35,627 nt of DNA from CAZTTH01 sp964615975. Its GTDB lineage: Bacteria > Verrucomicrobiota > Lentisphaeria > JABSQK01 > JAJFLO01. Below are positions 16,345-24,840 of the stretch, piece after piece (position 1 is the first letter of the stretch; each line of letters opens with the position of its first letter). The translations under genes and the position numbers were made by a program. The stretch is taken from the NCBI GenBank assembly GCA_964615975.1, contig CAZTTH010000035.1, positions 1-35,627 on the forward strand, in the 5' to 3' direction. The notes beneath the pieces were generated by a model. That model ran no database searches. It was not told the DNA's origin and worked only from the letters and a program-made list of their open reading frames with translations.

Positions 16345-18009
16345 TCAGAGACAAATGGATTCAAATTCAACATTCGAGACCCTCGTCGTATCAGATGTTA
16401 GCGTTTTGATTTTTATGCGCGCTAATTGTTCATCGATAATAGGAAGCAGATAACCAGTCAATGATTCGATACTGTTATGCTCAAAGATAATCGCAGGTGG
16501 CAACGACCGTTTCAATGCCTTGTCCAACCGGTTTTTTAACTCGATGGCGGTTAATGAATCCAACCCCAATGTCATCAGGGACATCGAGGTATCCTGTAAT
16601 TGTTCAGATGAAATTCCCAAAAGCCGTTTAACCCAATCCTTAAGAAAGTTTTGCACAATATCCGGATGGGTTTCTATGGCAGCATCAGCACACTGGCTTA
16701 ACAAATCAGACGCGGTAGTTTTCCGTTGCGATTTTTCACTTTTCAGTGATGCGGGTTTTGATTCCTTGCCCGTGCGAATAATGTCATAAAAGGGAAAGTC
16801 CTTCTTCGCCGGCAATTTATTAACATAATCAGGCCAGCGGACATGACAAACTGCCATCTGCGGTGTGTCCAAGGTCAATAATCGCGCCAATATTTCCATT
16901 CCGGATTCAGGATCGATAGATAAAGCCCCACGTAATTCCCGCTGCCGCATGACAGCATCAGAAAGTTTGGCGGCCATGCCGACTCGTTCCCAGGCGCCCC
17001 AGTTGATACTGATGGCCGGCAATCCCAAGGCGTGACGATAATGTGCCAAGCTATCCATAAACATATTAGCTGCGGCATAATTCCCTTGTCCAGGTGTACC
17101 CAACAATGAACTTATGGAAGAATACATGACAAAAAAATCGAGATCTAAACTCTTGCTGGCCTCATGCAAATTCCAAGCCCCCTGCACCTTGGGAGCCATA
17201 ACCTTTTTAAATCGTTGTCGGTTGAGTTGATTGATTGCGCCATCATCAATCATTCCAGCCGCATGGATGATACCCTTGAGAGGTGGTAATGTGATAGCGA
17301 TATCCGAAAACATGGATGTTACTGCGGTGGGATCACTGATATTGACAATAATGGTATGACAAACAATCCCTTGAGTTTCGTATTGGTTCATTGTTTTCTG
17401 TACCGCATCCGGTGCATCTCTGCGCCCTACAAAGATTAAAGATCTGGCCCCCTGCTCGATCAACCACTGTGCGGCTAATTGTCCGAGTCCGCCAAACCCG
17501 CCGGTGATCATGTAAGATGCATCGGCAACGATTCCACTATGCTGATTTACCTTGACATCTATTTTATCGCGTAAATCATGCATCACTACGACTTTTCCGA
17601 TATGCCGAGCTTGCGCCAGATAACGAAACGCATCGACGATGCCGGATAGGGGAAACTTTTTTATTGGTGGGGGATGAAGTTTCCCATTTTCAAAGTCAGT
17701 CAGCATTTCTTTCCAGGCAACCTGATAACGATTGGAATCTTCGGCAATTACATCACCCAAATCAAAATGATGGTATTGCGCATCCGGCTTGAGACCAGCC
17801 ACTTTTTCCTTCGACCATATACCGACTTTACCGATTTCGATAAAACGACCGTTATTGGCCAGAACTGAGAAACTTTTATCGATAAATTCCCCGGCTAATG
17901 AATTCAGAATGATATCGACTCCCCGCCCTTCAGTCAGCCGTTCGATTTCTGCTGCAAAATCAAGGGTGCGAGAATTAAACAGATGCTTTATCCCAAGAGT
18001 TCGGAGATA
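16345..18009 (-). CDS. Type I PKS, C-terminal part (rest of ER, KR, ACP) after an in-frame TGA
   Basis: This frame is the direct same-frame continuation of the 18010-23016 PKS gene beyond a single TGA. It opens with YLRTLGIKHLFNSR, the expected ER sequence. If the protein is made separately, initiation could be at GTG 17802 (VAGLKPD...) or another internal codon; no convincing ribosome site was seen. The ketoreductase has the NADPH loop TGGFGGLGQLAA, IDD in the LDD position (suggesting a B-type KR), and the Ser/Tyr motifs YSSISS and GQGNYAAAN. The ACP has LGLDSL with its serine 69 residues from the C-terminus. Together with the upstream part it forms one 2223-codon module with one interrupted codon. 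Alone, the fragment would have a broken ER, so function of the module depends on readthrough, repair of a sequencing error, or complementation of two polypeptides. Confidence 0.85.
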   Translation of the reverse strand, partial: YLRTLGIKHLFNSRTLDFAAEIERLTEGRGVDIILNSLAGEFIDKSFSVLANNGRFIEIGKVGIWSKEKVAGLKPDAQYHHFDLGDVIAEDSNRYQVAWKEMLTDFENGKLHPPPIKKFPLSGIVDAFRYLAQARHIGKVVVMHDLRDKIDVKVNQHSGIVADASYMITGGFGGLGQLAAQWLIEQGARSLIFVGRRDAPDAVQKTMNQYETQGIVCHTIIVNISDPTAVTSMFSDIAITLPPLKGIIHAAGMIDDGAINQLNRQRFKKVMAPKVQGAWNLHEASKSLDLDFFVMYSSISSLLGTPGQGNYAAANMFMDSLAHYRHALGLPAISINWGAWERVGMAAKLSDAVMRQRELRGALSIDPESGMEILARLLTLDTPQMAVCHVRWPDYVNKLPAKKDFPFYDIIRTGKESKPASLKSEKSQRKTTASDLLSQCADAAIETHPDIVQNFLKDWVKRLLGISSEQLQDTSMSLMTLGLDSLTAIELKNRLDKALKRSLPPAIIFEHNSIESLTGYLLPIIDEQLARIKIKTLTSDTTRVSNVEFESICL

Positions 18010-18012
18010 TCA
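18010..18012 (-). other. In-frame TGA inside the PKS enoylreductase domain
   Basis: The coding strand reads ...SPAKW, TGA, YLRTLGIKHLF... with no shift of frame before or after. Homologous ER domains have an ordinary residue here, often E, D, A or R. A CGA-to-TGA transition would be one simple cause. TGA also ends other genes in the window (for example the S41 peptidase), so TGA is not globally reassigned. A sequencing error, a real nonsense mutation, or programmed readthrough remain possible. Confidence 0.9.
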
Positions 18013-21000
18013 CCATTTGGCTGGACTCGCAGTCGCATAAATCTCGGCGCCGGCATGGTGCGCGATTTGGATGGCCGCCAATCCAACACCACCGGCCGCG
18101 GCATGGATCAATACCCGATCACCAGTCTTGATGCCGGCAAAATGAACCAATCCATACCAAGCAGTAAGAAATACCACTGGAAGTGCCGCTGCTTCCGCAT
18201 AACTCAACCGGTCAGGAATCAATGCGACATTGGCGCTGGCAACCTTCAGATGTGAACAAAAGCAACCTTTGGCGCGCGCCACCACCCGATCACCGATTGC
18301 AAATGAGTTCACACCTGGACCCAATCCTGAGATCATTCCGCTGCATTCGAATCCAAGTGGTCCCGGGTCACCGGGATATTTTCCCAGAAGATTAAAAACG
18401 TCACGGAAATTTATTCCGTTGGCGAATACAGATATTTCGACTTCACCCGGTCCGGGTACTTCTCGGCTCATCGGTTTGCAAATGAGATTGTCCAGCAATC
18501 CGCGCTCTGTAAAATCAATCTGATACACGTTATCCGCAGGAATCTCCAGAGGGTTTATCCGTTCAGATGGATGGGCAGGAGTAGAATAGGGAGTCAGACG
18601 GGCAACATAACGAGTTTTGTCCCGATACGCGATGTGATTTTCCGCGCTGATTCGGTCCATTTCCAAGTTTAAAACTTCAATTCCCTTAATGCCTGTTATT
18701 GTAGGATCAAGATCAATCATACGGCATATGATTTCGGGTATTTCACGATGGATTACATTCCCCAATCCCCATAGCGGCGCGGCGGTAATATCACCCAATA
18801 CCAGCGGATCGCCAACCGGCTGACATCCATCAGTAACGATCCAACATTCCCATTCACGCCGAAGTGAACACTTCAGCAAAGCCTGAAGCAAGGATAACAA
18901 GGCCAGGCACCCATATTCTTGCTCTTCTGTCAGTTTCGGGGTGTCCACTATTGAACCTTCACCGGACGTCATTGCCCACAGATCAATGATACCGGCAAAA
19001 CCAGTCATCCGGTCCTGAAAATCGTCCAACAGCAATGACCAACCGGTTTCATCATGTGGGTTCAATAAATATTGTTGTGAATCGATTTTATTAAATGAAC
19101 CAGTATGCGGCCTGACGACAATCAGATTTTGCTGATGCTTCCGCATAAACTGATGAATCTGGTCTTTGCTTTTCTCATCGACAGCCAGCAGGAGCCACCA
19201 GTCATCGGACTTCCATGACCTTGAAGTTGCAGAGATAGATTGTGACTGTTTAATCCATTGAACTTGATACAACCAGTGGTCATGATTCATTTTAACCCCA
19301 GTAATGGAAAACGATTGTGGATTGACCCGTTTATAGCAAAAATTGGTGATGATGAGCTTAACTTGCCCTGTGGCATCCAGAATATTGATATCTACATGCA
19401 GTGTCATATCGGTATTGGTGCGAGTCGATGACATGGTGGCATGACACCAAAATTCCCCCCCCAATGGTTGATGCCCGGTCAGGGATTCCATCGAAAACGG
19501 CAGATAAACTTGATCAAGTAAAAGATCTTTGAATATCACTGAGCTGACTTTCAGGCAGGCATCAAGGAGCACAGGATGGATAAAATAGCTGTCAGCTGAA
19601 TTGGCGATAGGAGTCGGTAACTTAACTAATCCCAATGCTTCATTATCTCCCATCCAAAGATGTTCAATGGCCTGAAATGAGGTGCCAAAATCCATTCCTT
19701 TATTTCTATTGGTGTCAAAATAATCAGGTATTGAAACTGGGATTTGGCATCGCTGGTGCAAATCAGCAAGGGAAAATTTACTCATTTCAGCGGCTCTTTC
19801 GTGATGAATTACTCGGCCTTCAGAGTGGTTTATCCATTCCATCGCATTTTCTGTGCTGGTATGATAACTCGAGATGCTTATTGCATCGGTATTATGATCA
19901 TCACCTTCGGCAGGTGTTAGTACTGTATGCACGATTGTCGACTGCTCTTCTAAAAAGAACAGTGGTTGGCGAAAAATCATGTCTCTGAGGGTGAATGGAT
20001 TCCGGGCATTTTGCTCCCTGGCTGCGGCAATCGCCATCTCCACATAACCAGCGCCTGGAAAGACGATCCGATCGAAAATAACATGGTCTTTTAGCCAGGT
20101 GATTCTCTGGCAATCGATGCACGATTGATATTGAACTATTGTCAGTGGTGATAACAGCCGCCTGCCCAACAATGGATGATTGTCGTTTCCCATTCTTAAA
20201 TCATTATTTAGGTCTTGATTGTTAGGCACCTCGTCTTCCAATCGGGGAGTTTTATCGAACCAATATCGCTGTCGTTGGAAGGGATAGGTCGGCAGGGCAA
20301 TGCGCTGACGAAGATAATCACGGTCGAATCCTACCCAATCTACTTTTATACCCAATCGATAGAGTCGGCTCAAGCTTTCGAGGATTATCTCCCAATCGTT
20401 GGGGTTCTTTCGTTTCAAGGATGCACACCAATGGACGGCATCATCTGGTACAATTTCTTGACCCAGGGTTGTCAAAACCGCATTGGGACCGATTTCCAGA
20501 AACACTTTGTAGCCTGCCTCCCACATGGATGACATTGCCTGGGTAAAAAGAACTGGTTCGCGCAATTGACGGCACCAATAATCAGCGTCAATCGGATGCT
20601 CCGCATCAATCCATGAATTGGTTACCGTCGAAAACATTTTGATGACGGAAGGAGAATATGAAAGCTGTTTCGCGCCAGCGGCAAATGCCGGTAACACCGG
20701 GTCCATCAAATACGAATGAAATCCATGGGCGACCTTTAATCGATGAGACTTGACGCCATCTTTTTCCAATATGACGAGCAAGCGGTCGAGCGACTGACAA
20801 TCTCCGACAACCACCATATTGCTTGGGCTGTTATGCACCGCCAGAGTGAGTTGATCGGAAAACATGCTCAATTTATTCTCGACATAAGTTCGCTCCGCAA
20901 AAACAGCGAGCATGCCGCCGGAATGAGCGCGGTCCAAAATCAGGCGACTGCGTTCCAGTAATAATGTTAATGTGTCCTCAAGCGTCATTATCCCGGCAAT

Positions 21001-23016
21001 ACAGGCAGCAGTGTATTCTCCCAGGCTGTGACCGAGTACGACTGTTGGTTTTATACCCCAGGACATCCACATTTGAGCCAAGGCATATTCAATCGCAAAA
21101 ATCGCGATCGGGGCATATTCCAGATCGTCGATTGGAGTTGCCTCATTACCCCTTGGATACACCACCGATTTTAGCGACTGTTTTATTGCCTTGCCTACGA
21201 ATGCATCGCACTGGTCAAACACCTGCCGATATGTCGGTTGGGTTTCATAGAGTTGCCGCCCCATATTGACGTATTGCGACCCTTGTCCGGTAAAGAGAAA
21301 TACCAATCCAGATGCGGGGTCACTACTGCTATGTCCAGTGGGGTCACACCTATCACTTGTAATTATCGGATCTGCATCATTGCTAATAGTAGGTGTGACC
21401 CCAAGATCGCCAGGTAAATCTGAATATCCAAAATTGATTTGCTCAATTAATTCACCACCGGTTGACGCAATAAAAGTCATTCGATAGGGAAAACACCGAC
21501 GTCCGGTATTGGCCGTGTAGCACAGATCGCCGATATCACAATTCGTGTTAGTTTTCAAAAAATCTCCAAATCGTTGCATCAATTCTTCCAAGGCAACGGT
21601 CGACAAGGCGGATAAGCTCAAAATATGCAAAGGACGATCGGTTGTGGACATAGAATCAGGGAACGCCGACGCCCCCAACGGCATTTTTTCAGGGCTGGTA
21701 CACTCCGGCGCCTCCTCCATTATGACATGAGCATTGGTTCCACCGACTCCGAATGAGCTGATACCGGCTCGACGAGGCAATATCTCTGGATTCCAGGAAG
21801 AGGATACGACGGGTATATAAAACGGGCTATTGTCGAGATCGAGTCGGGGATTGGGTTGGTTAAAATTAAGACTGGGAACAAGTTGTCGATGTTTGAGCAT
21901 CAATACGGTTTTGATCAATCCAGCAATTCCTGAGGCCTGAACCATATGGCCAATATTCGATTTTACCGATCCCAGAGCACAAAATTTTTTGGCTTGAGTA
22001 TATTCCCGGAAAGCCTGAGTCAATGCTTGTACTTCAACCGGATCGCCGATAGCCGTGGCAGTTCCATGGGCTTCGATACAGGTAATCGACTCGATATCCA
22101 CATCAGCTTCTCGCAAGGCTTCCAATACAACCGCAGTCTGTCCGATAACACTTGGCGCAGTAATTCCCAATCCGGCGGCTCCACCGTCATTATTAATTGC
22201 TGAAGCTTTGATTACTGCCTCGACATGATCGCCATCCCGCAATGCTCTTTCCAACGGTTTCAACAAGACCATGCCGGCGCCACTGCTGAAAATCGTGCCT
22301 TGTGCATTGGCGTCGAATGATCGAGTATGGCCATCCGGTGAAAAAATCATGCCCTCATTATATTGATAACCGACCTTTTGCGGTGCGCGCATGCATACCC
22401 CGCCAACCAAGGCCATCTCACACTCATCATGACGCAGACTCTGACACGCGAGATGAACAGCAACCAATGATGTCGAACAGGCGGTCTGCACCGCAATGGC
22501 CGGTCCGCGCAGATGCAAATCGTGAGCCAGACGGGTGACTAAAATGTCCTTGTCATTATTGATTGCAGTCAACCAATTGCTAACAATGGAATTTTCATTT
22601 AAGCCGCTAATATCAACAGGATCCAAAATATTTTGAAGGTATTCGCTGTATCGGGAACCGGCAAAAACCCCAATTTTTTCACGACAATCCAGAGGTGGAT
22701 AGCCGGCATGTTCCAGACATTCCCAGGTGATTTCCAACATCAGTCTCTGCTGGGGATCCATACTGATAGCTTCGCGCGGGCTGTAGCCAAAAAGTGTTGC
22801 ATCGAATCGATCAATATCATCCAGTACTCCGCCAACTCGAACATAATTCCGATCGGATAACCAGGAAGGATGAACACCGGATGCAATCAACTCGTCATCG
22901 GTAAACTGGGTTATCGATTCAGTGCCGGCTAGCAGATTCTGCCAGAATTGATCAATTGTGGCAGCGCCCGGAAAGCGGCAGGCCATACCGATGATTGCGA
23001 TGTCATTGTCATTCAT
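18010..23016 (-). CDS. Type I PKS, N-terminal part: KS-AT-DH-(psiKR)-ER
   Basis: The first 1668 aa of a fully reducing modular PKS. The ketosynthase (about 1-430) has the active-site cysteine C180 in VQTACSTSL, and EAHGTATAIGDP and KSNIGHM histidine motifs. The acyltransferase (from about 570) has GQGSQY, GHSLGEY and HGFHSYLMDP, the last close to the malonyl-type HAFH motif. The dehydratase has DHVIFDRIVFPGAGY, where the usual Gly of HxxxGxxxxP is Asp, and HPVLLDACLK, where the usual Gln is Lys; activity should be treated as likely but not certain. A structural KR subdomain follows, then the ER with HAAAGGVGLAAIQIA. The frame stops at TGA 18010-18012 in the ER. Residues 539-567 are a palindromic insertion in the KS-AT linker. 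This is the first gene of the minus-strand cluster; its ATG at 23016 has only a weak ribosome site. Confidence 0.92.
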   Translation of the reverse strand: MNDNDIAIIGMACRFPGAATIDQFWQNLLAGTESITQFTDDELIASGVHPSWLSDRNYVRVGGVLDDIDRFDATLFGYSPREAISMDPQQRLMLEITWECLEHAGYPPLDCREKIGVFAGSRYSEYLQNILDPVDISGLNENSIVSNWLTAINNDKDILVTRLAHDLHLRGPAIAVQTACSTSLVAVHLACQSLRHDECEMALVGGVCMRAPQKVGYQYNEGMIFSPDGHTRSFDANAQGTIFSSGAGMVLLKPLERALRDGDHVEAVIKASAINNDGGAAGLGITAPSVIGQTAVVLEALREADVDIESITCIEAHGTATAIGDPVEVQALTQAFREYTQAKKFCALGSVKSNIGHMVQASGIAGLIKTVLMLKHRQLVPSLNFNQPNPRLDLDNSPFYIPVVSSSWNPEILPRRAGISSFGVGGTNAHVIMEEAPECTSPEKMPLGASAFPDSMSTTDRPLHILSLSALSTVALEELMQRFGDFLKTNTNCDIGDLCYTANTGRRCFPYRMTFIASTGGELIEQINFGYSDLPGDLGVTPTISNDADPIITSDRCDPTGHSSSDPASGLVFLFTGQGSQYVNMGRQLYETQPTYRQVFDQCDAFVGKAIKQSLKSVVYPRGNEATPIDDLEYAPIAIFAIEYALAQMWMSWGIKPTVVLGHSLGEYTAACIAGIMTLEDTLTLLLERSRLILDRAHSGGMLAVFAERTYVENKLSMFSDQLTLAVHNSPSNMVVVGDCQSLDRLLVILEKDGVKSHRLKVAHGFHSYLMDPVLPAFAAGAKQLSYSPSVIKMFSTVTNSWIDAEHPIDADYWCRQLREPVLFTQAMSSMWEAGYKVFLEIGPNAVLTTLGQEIVPDDAVHWCASLKRKNPNDWEIILESLSRLYRLGIKVDWVGFDRDYLRQRIALPTYPFQRQRYWFDKTPRLEDEVPNNQDLNNDLRMGNDNHPLLGRRLLSPLTIVQYQSCIDCQRITWLKDHVIFDRIVFPGAGYVEMAIAAAREQNARNPFTLRDMIFRQPLFFLEEQSTIVHTVLTPAEGDDHNTDAISISSYHTSTENAMEWINHSEGRVIHHERAAEMSKFSLADLHQRCQIPVSIPDYFDTNRNKGMDFGTSFQAIEHLWMGDNEALGLVKLPTPIANSADSYFIHPVLLDACLKVSSVIFKDLLLDQVYLPFSMESLTGHQPLGGEFWCHATMSSTRTNTDMTLHVDINILDATGQVKLIITNFCYKRVNPQSFSITGVKMNHDHWLYQVQWIKQSQSISATSRSWKSDDWWLLLAVDEKSKDQIHQFMRKHQQNLIVVRPHTGSFNKIDSQQYLLNPHDETGWSLLLDDFQDRMTGFAGIIDLWAMTSGEGSIVDTPKLTEEQEYGCLALLSLLQALLKCSLRREWECWIVTDGCQPVGDPLVLGDITAAPLWGLGNVIHREIPEIICRMIDLDPTITGIKGIEVLNLEMDRISAENHIAYRDKTRYVARLTPYSTPAHPSERINPLEIPADNVYQIDFTERGLLDNLICKPMSREVPGPGEVEISVFANGINFRDVFNLLGKYPGDPGPLGFECSGMISGLGPGVNSFAIGDRVVARAKGCFCSHLKVASANVALIPDRLSYAEAAALPVVFLTAWYGLVHFAGIKTGDRVLIHAAAGGVGLAAIQIAHHAGAEIYATASPAKW
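21316..21402. repeat. In-frame palindromic element, copy 3, with an extra half copy
   Basis: The 63-bp unit 21340-21402 keeps 13-bp perfect terminal arms (GGGGTCACACCTA and its complement) but its centre is diverged. It is followed in coding direction by a 24-bp half element (21316-21339) that matches the right arm of copy 1 (ACATAGCAG and TGACCCC). The total of 87 bp adds 29 codons, residues 539-567 of the PKS, in the same phase as the other copies: GVTPT...DRCDP, then a second ...DP. It lies in the KS-AT linker, directly before the AT domain. Confidence 0.85.
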
Positions 23017-23387
23017 TTACAGGGAATCTAATCAAAAGGGTGAATGTTAATATTTATGAAAAAATCTAGAATTGGAATCATAGCATCGATTTCACACATC
23101 TGAAATCAAGACCTCCATAATTTGTGTAAATTGGTGTTCATTCGCGCTTAAAATGGCGGGCTTGTGATTCAGCCGATGTGGGTGTCGGCGTTCCCGGGGT
23201 TGTTTGCCATGATCACATCAATGTTCGGTTGTCTCCTCGTTTATTCAATTAGAGAGTCGGTTTTACCATGATTGCAGAAAATCGTGAAGAGAAGAAAGTT
23301 GTAACTATTCAGTTTGAGCATTAACCATATTGCTTTTTATTTCGCTATCTGGAAAGCAGAAAATTTTACCAAAGTGAGGCCATTGAA
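23017..23387. other. Divergent intergenic region (371 bp) between the PKS cluster and the aromatic-Pro repeat protein
   Basis: This gap must hold the start signals for both directions. For the PKS side there is a promoter/operator candidate at 23077-23107. For the plus side, TGAGG lies 8 bp before ATG 23388 and supports that start. An 18-codon frame (ATG 23268 to TAA 23324) is visible but lacks a ribosome site and a recognisable product. I see no other gene here. Confidence 0.6.
23077..23107 (-). promoter_or_regulatory. Candidate promoter with overlapping inverted repeat upstream of the PKS operon
   Basis: On the minus strand an extended -10 (TGCTATGAT; hexamer at 23077-23082) lies 16 bp from a weak -35 TTCAGA (23099-23104). 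A perfect 7-bp inverted repeat, GATTTCA...TGAAATC (23088-23107, 6-bp spacer), overlaps the -35 and spacer, as a regulator site would. The transcript would have a leader of about 50 nt. Weak -35, so tentative. Confidence 0.33.
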
Positions 23388-24827
23388 ATGTGGGCAATAA
23401 CACTCTCCATACATTCTTTCATCCACATCATGCTGTTGCTCTTTGGGATGGTTCAGATCAGTGCTGCTGCGGATCTTCATCTCGCCCCAATCTGGCAATG
23501 GCAAGATGCGGAAGATCGCATTCTCTGGCGCGGCTTGGGGCCGGTACTGCAGGGAGAAAAACGCGAAAACGATGCCGAATTCATGGCGATCCGGCCGTTC
23601 TGGTCAATGGTGGATAATCCCAAGCTCAAGCTGCGAAGCCATCATCTGCTTTGGCCATTGGGTAGTTCAACTCTGATCGACAAAGATCTGAATCAACGGC
23701 TTGCCCTCGCCATCCATCAGGATCGGGATATCGATAATCCCAATTCACTTGAACGCTGGTGGTTGCTCCCGATTTATTTTCATGGTCAATCCGAAACCGG
23801 TGAGTCATATACCGCGATTTTTCCCCTGGGCGGACAAATTCAGGACATCGCCGGCGTTGATGAAGTCGAGTTCTGGTTGTTTCCCTTGTATCTTGCCGCG
23901 CAAAAGGACGAAATTCACAGCACGCATATCCTCTGGCCAATCTTCGCCAAAATCGAAGGCCCCGGCCTACTGAAACTCCGGGTATTTCCACTCTGGGGTC
24001 AGGCAACCAAGGAGAACTCATGGAAAAACAATTTTGTCCTGTGGCCATTCTTTCATTGGGGAAAAAACCTCAAGGAGAATGCGTCCGGCAACGGGTTTTT
24101 CTTCTTCCCTGTTTATGGCCGATTGAATTATGAAAATCCCGAAGCGGAGAAATTTCTTGAGCACCATACCTTCCTCTGGCCGTTCTTCAGCATCACTCAC
24201 AATGAGAGCAGTGACCGCTATCATTTACCCTGGCCATTTTTTCAGAAAATCAGTTCTCATGATGGACACCAGAAGCGGTTGTATCTCTGGCCGCTCTGGG
24301 GCAGGAATTCACAGGGTGAAAATCGCTATGAATTTTACCTCTGGCCACTCTATCATCATCAGACTGACAAGGGGGCGTTGCTTACCATTGATCGCCGGTT
24401 TGTGCTGCCCTTCTACTGGTCATTTACAGAAAAAACAGAAGCTATCACCCAGACAAAATACCAGCGACTGTGGCCGCTCTACTCTCATCACCATGATCAT
24501 ATGAACGAGAAACGATTGTTCCGGGTGCTTGACCTCTGGCCGCAGCGATGGGCGGAACCAATCGATCGTAATTGGTCGCCATTCTGGACGTTATACACCT
24601 ACAACCGCGATCGTCATCAGCGCCGGCATGATCTGCTTTGGGGACTCTATCAATATCACCGTGATCACGATAATTCGGCAAAAAAGATATCATTTTTCCC
24701 CCTCTTTCATTTTGCCAGAAATAATCCCCTGGGGACGCAACGCTTTGATCTCCTGACTGGTCTATACAGTCGTTCACGGGATAATGAGGCAATTAATCAC
24801 CGGATATTCTGGTTTATAAAATTTTAG
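23388..24827 (+). CDS. Secreted protein with repeated aromatic-Pro (LWPL-type) motifs, function unknown
   Basis: A 479-aa protein with a likely signal peptide (hydrophobic residues about 8-27, ending AAA). The rest is built from repeats of about 20-30 residues, each holding a core of the type hydrophobic-W/F-P-hydrophobic-aromatic: LLWPLG, ILWPIF, VFPLWG, VLWPFF, FFPVYG, FLWPFF, PWPFF, LWPLWG, LWPLYHH, RLWPLYSHH, FFPLFHF. Charged, His-rich loops separate them. The pattern suggests repeated beta-strands, as in a beta solenoid or an outer-membrane barrel, but I do not recognise a named family. The C-terminus ends in aromatic FWFIKF, which would suit an outer-membrane protein. The start has TGAGG 8 bp upstream. 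It is followed 13 bp later by the S41 peptidase gene, whose ribosome site overlaps its stop codon, so the two are translated as a pair. Confidence 0.85.
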   Translation: MWAITLSIHSFIHIMLLLFGMVQISAAADLHLAPIWQWQDAEDRILWRGLGPVLQGEKRENDAEFMAIRPFWSMVDNPKLKLRSHHLLWPLGSSTLIDKDLNQRLALAIHQDRDIDNPNSLERWWLLPIYFHGQSETGESYTAIFPLGGQIQDIAGVDEVEFWLFPLYLAAQKDEIHSTHILWPIFAKIEGPGLLKLRVFPLWGQATKENSWKNNFVLWPFFHWGKNLKENASGNGFFFFPVYGRLNYENPEAEKFLEHHTFLWPFFSITHNESSDRYHLPWPFFQKISSHDGHQKRLYLWPLWGRNSQGENRYEFYLWPLYHHQTDKGALLTIDRRFVLPFYWSFTEKTEAITQTKYQRLWPLYSHHHDHMNEKRLFRVLDLWPQRWAEPIDRNWSPFWTLYTYNRDRHQRRHDLLWGLYQYHRDHDNSAKKISFFPLFHFARNNPLGTQRFDLLTGLYSRSRDNEAINHRIFWFIKF

Positions 24828-24840
24828 GAGCGCCACACCA

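Noticed and set aside
18010..18012. Selenocysteine at the PKS TGA
   Set aside because: ER domains have no selenocysteine precedent known to me. A short stem directly after the codon (TATC...GATA) lacks the usual spacing and loop of a bacterial SECIS.
18010..18012. Global reassignment of TGA as a sense codon
   Set aside because: TGA ends other intact genes here, for example at 26047-26049 and the ATGA junction at 1983-1986.
23268..23324. 18-codon frame MIAENREEKKVVTIQFEH
   Set aside because: No ribosome site and no relation to a known leader peptide; kept only as a remark.
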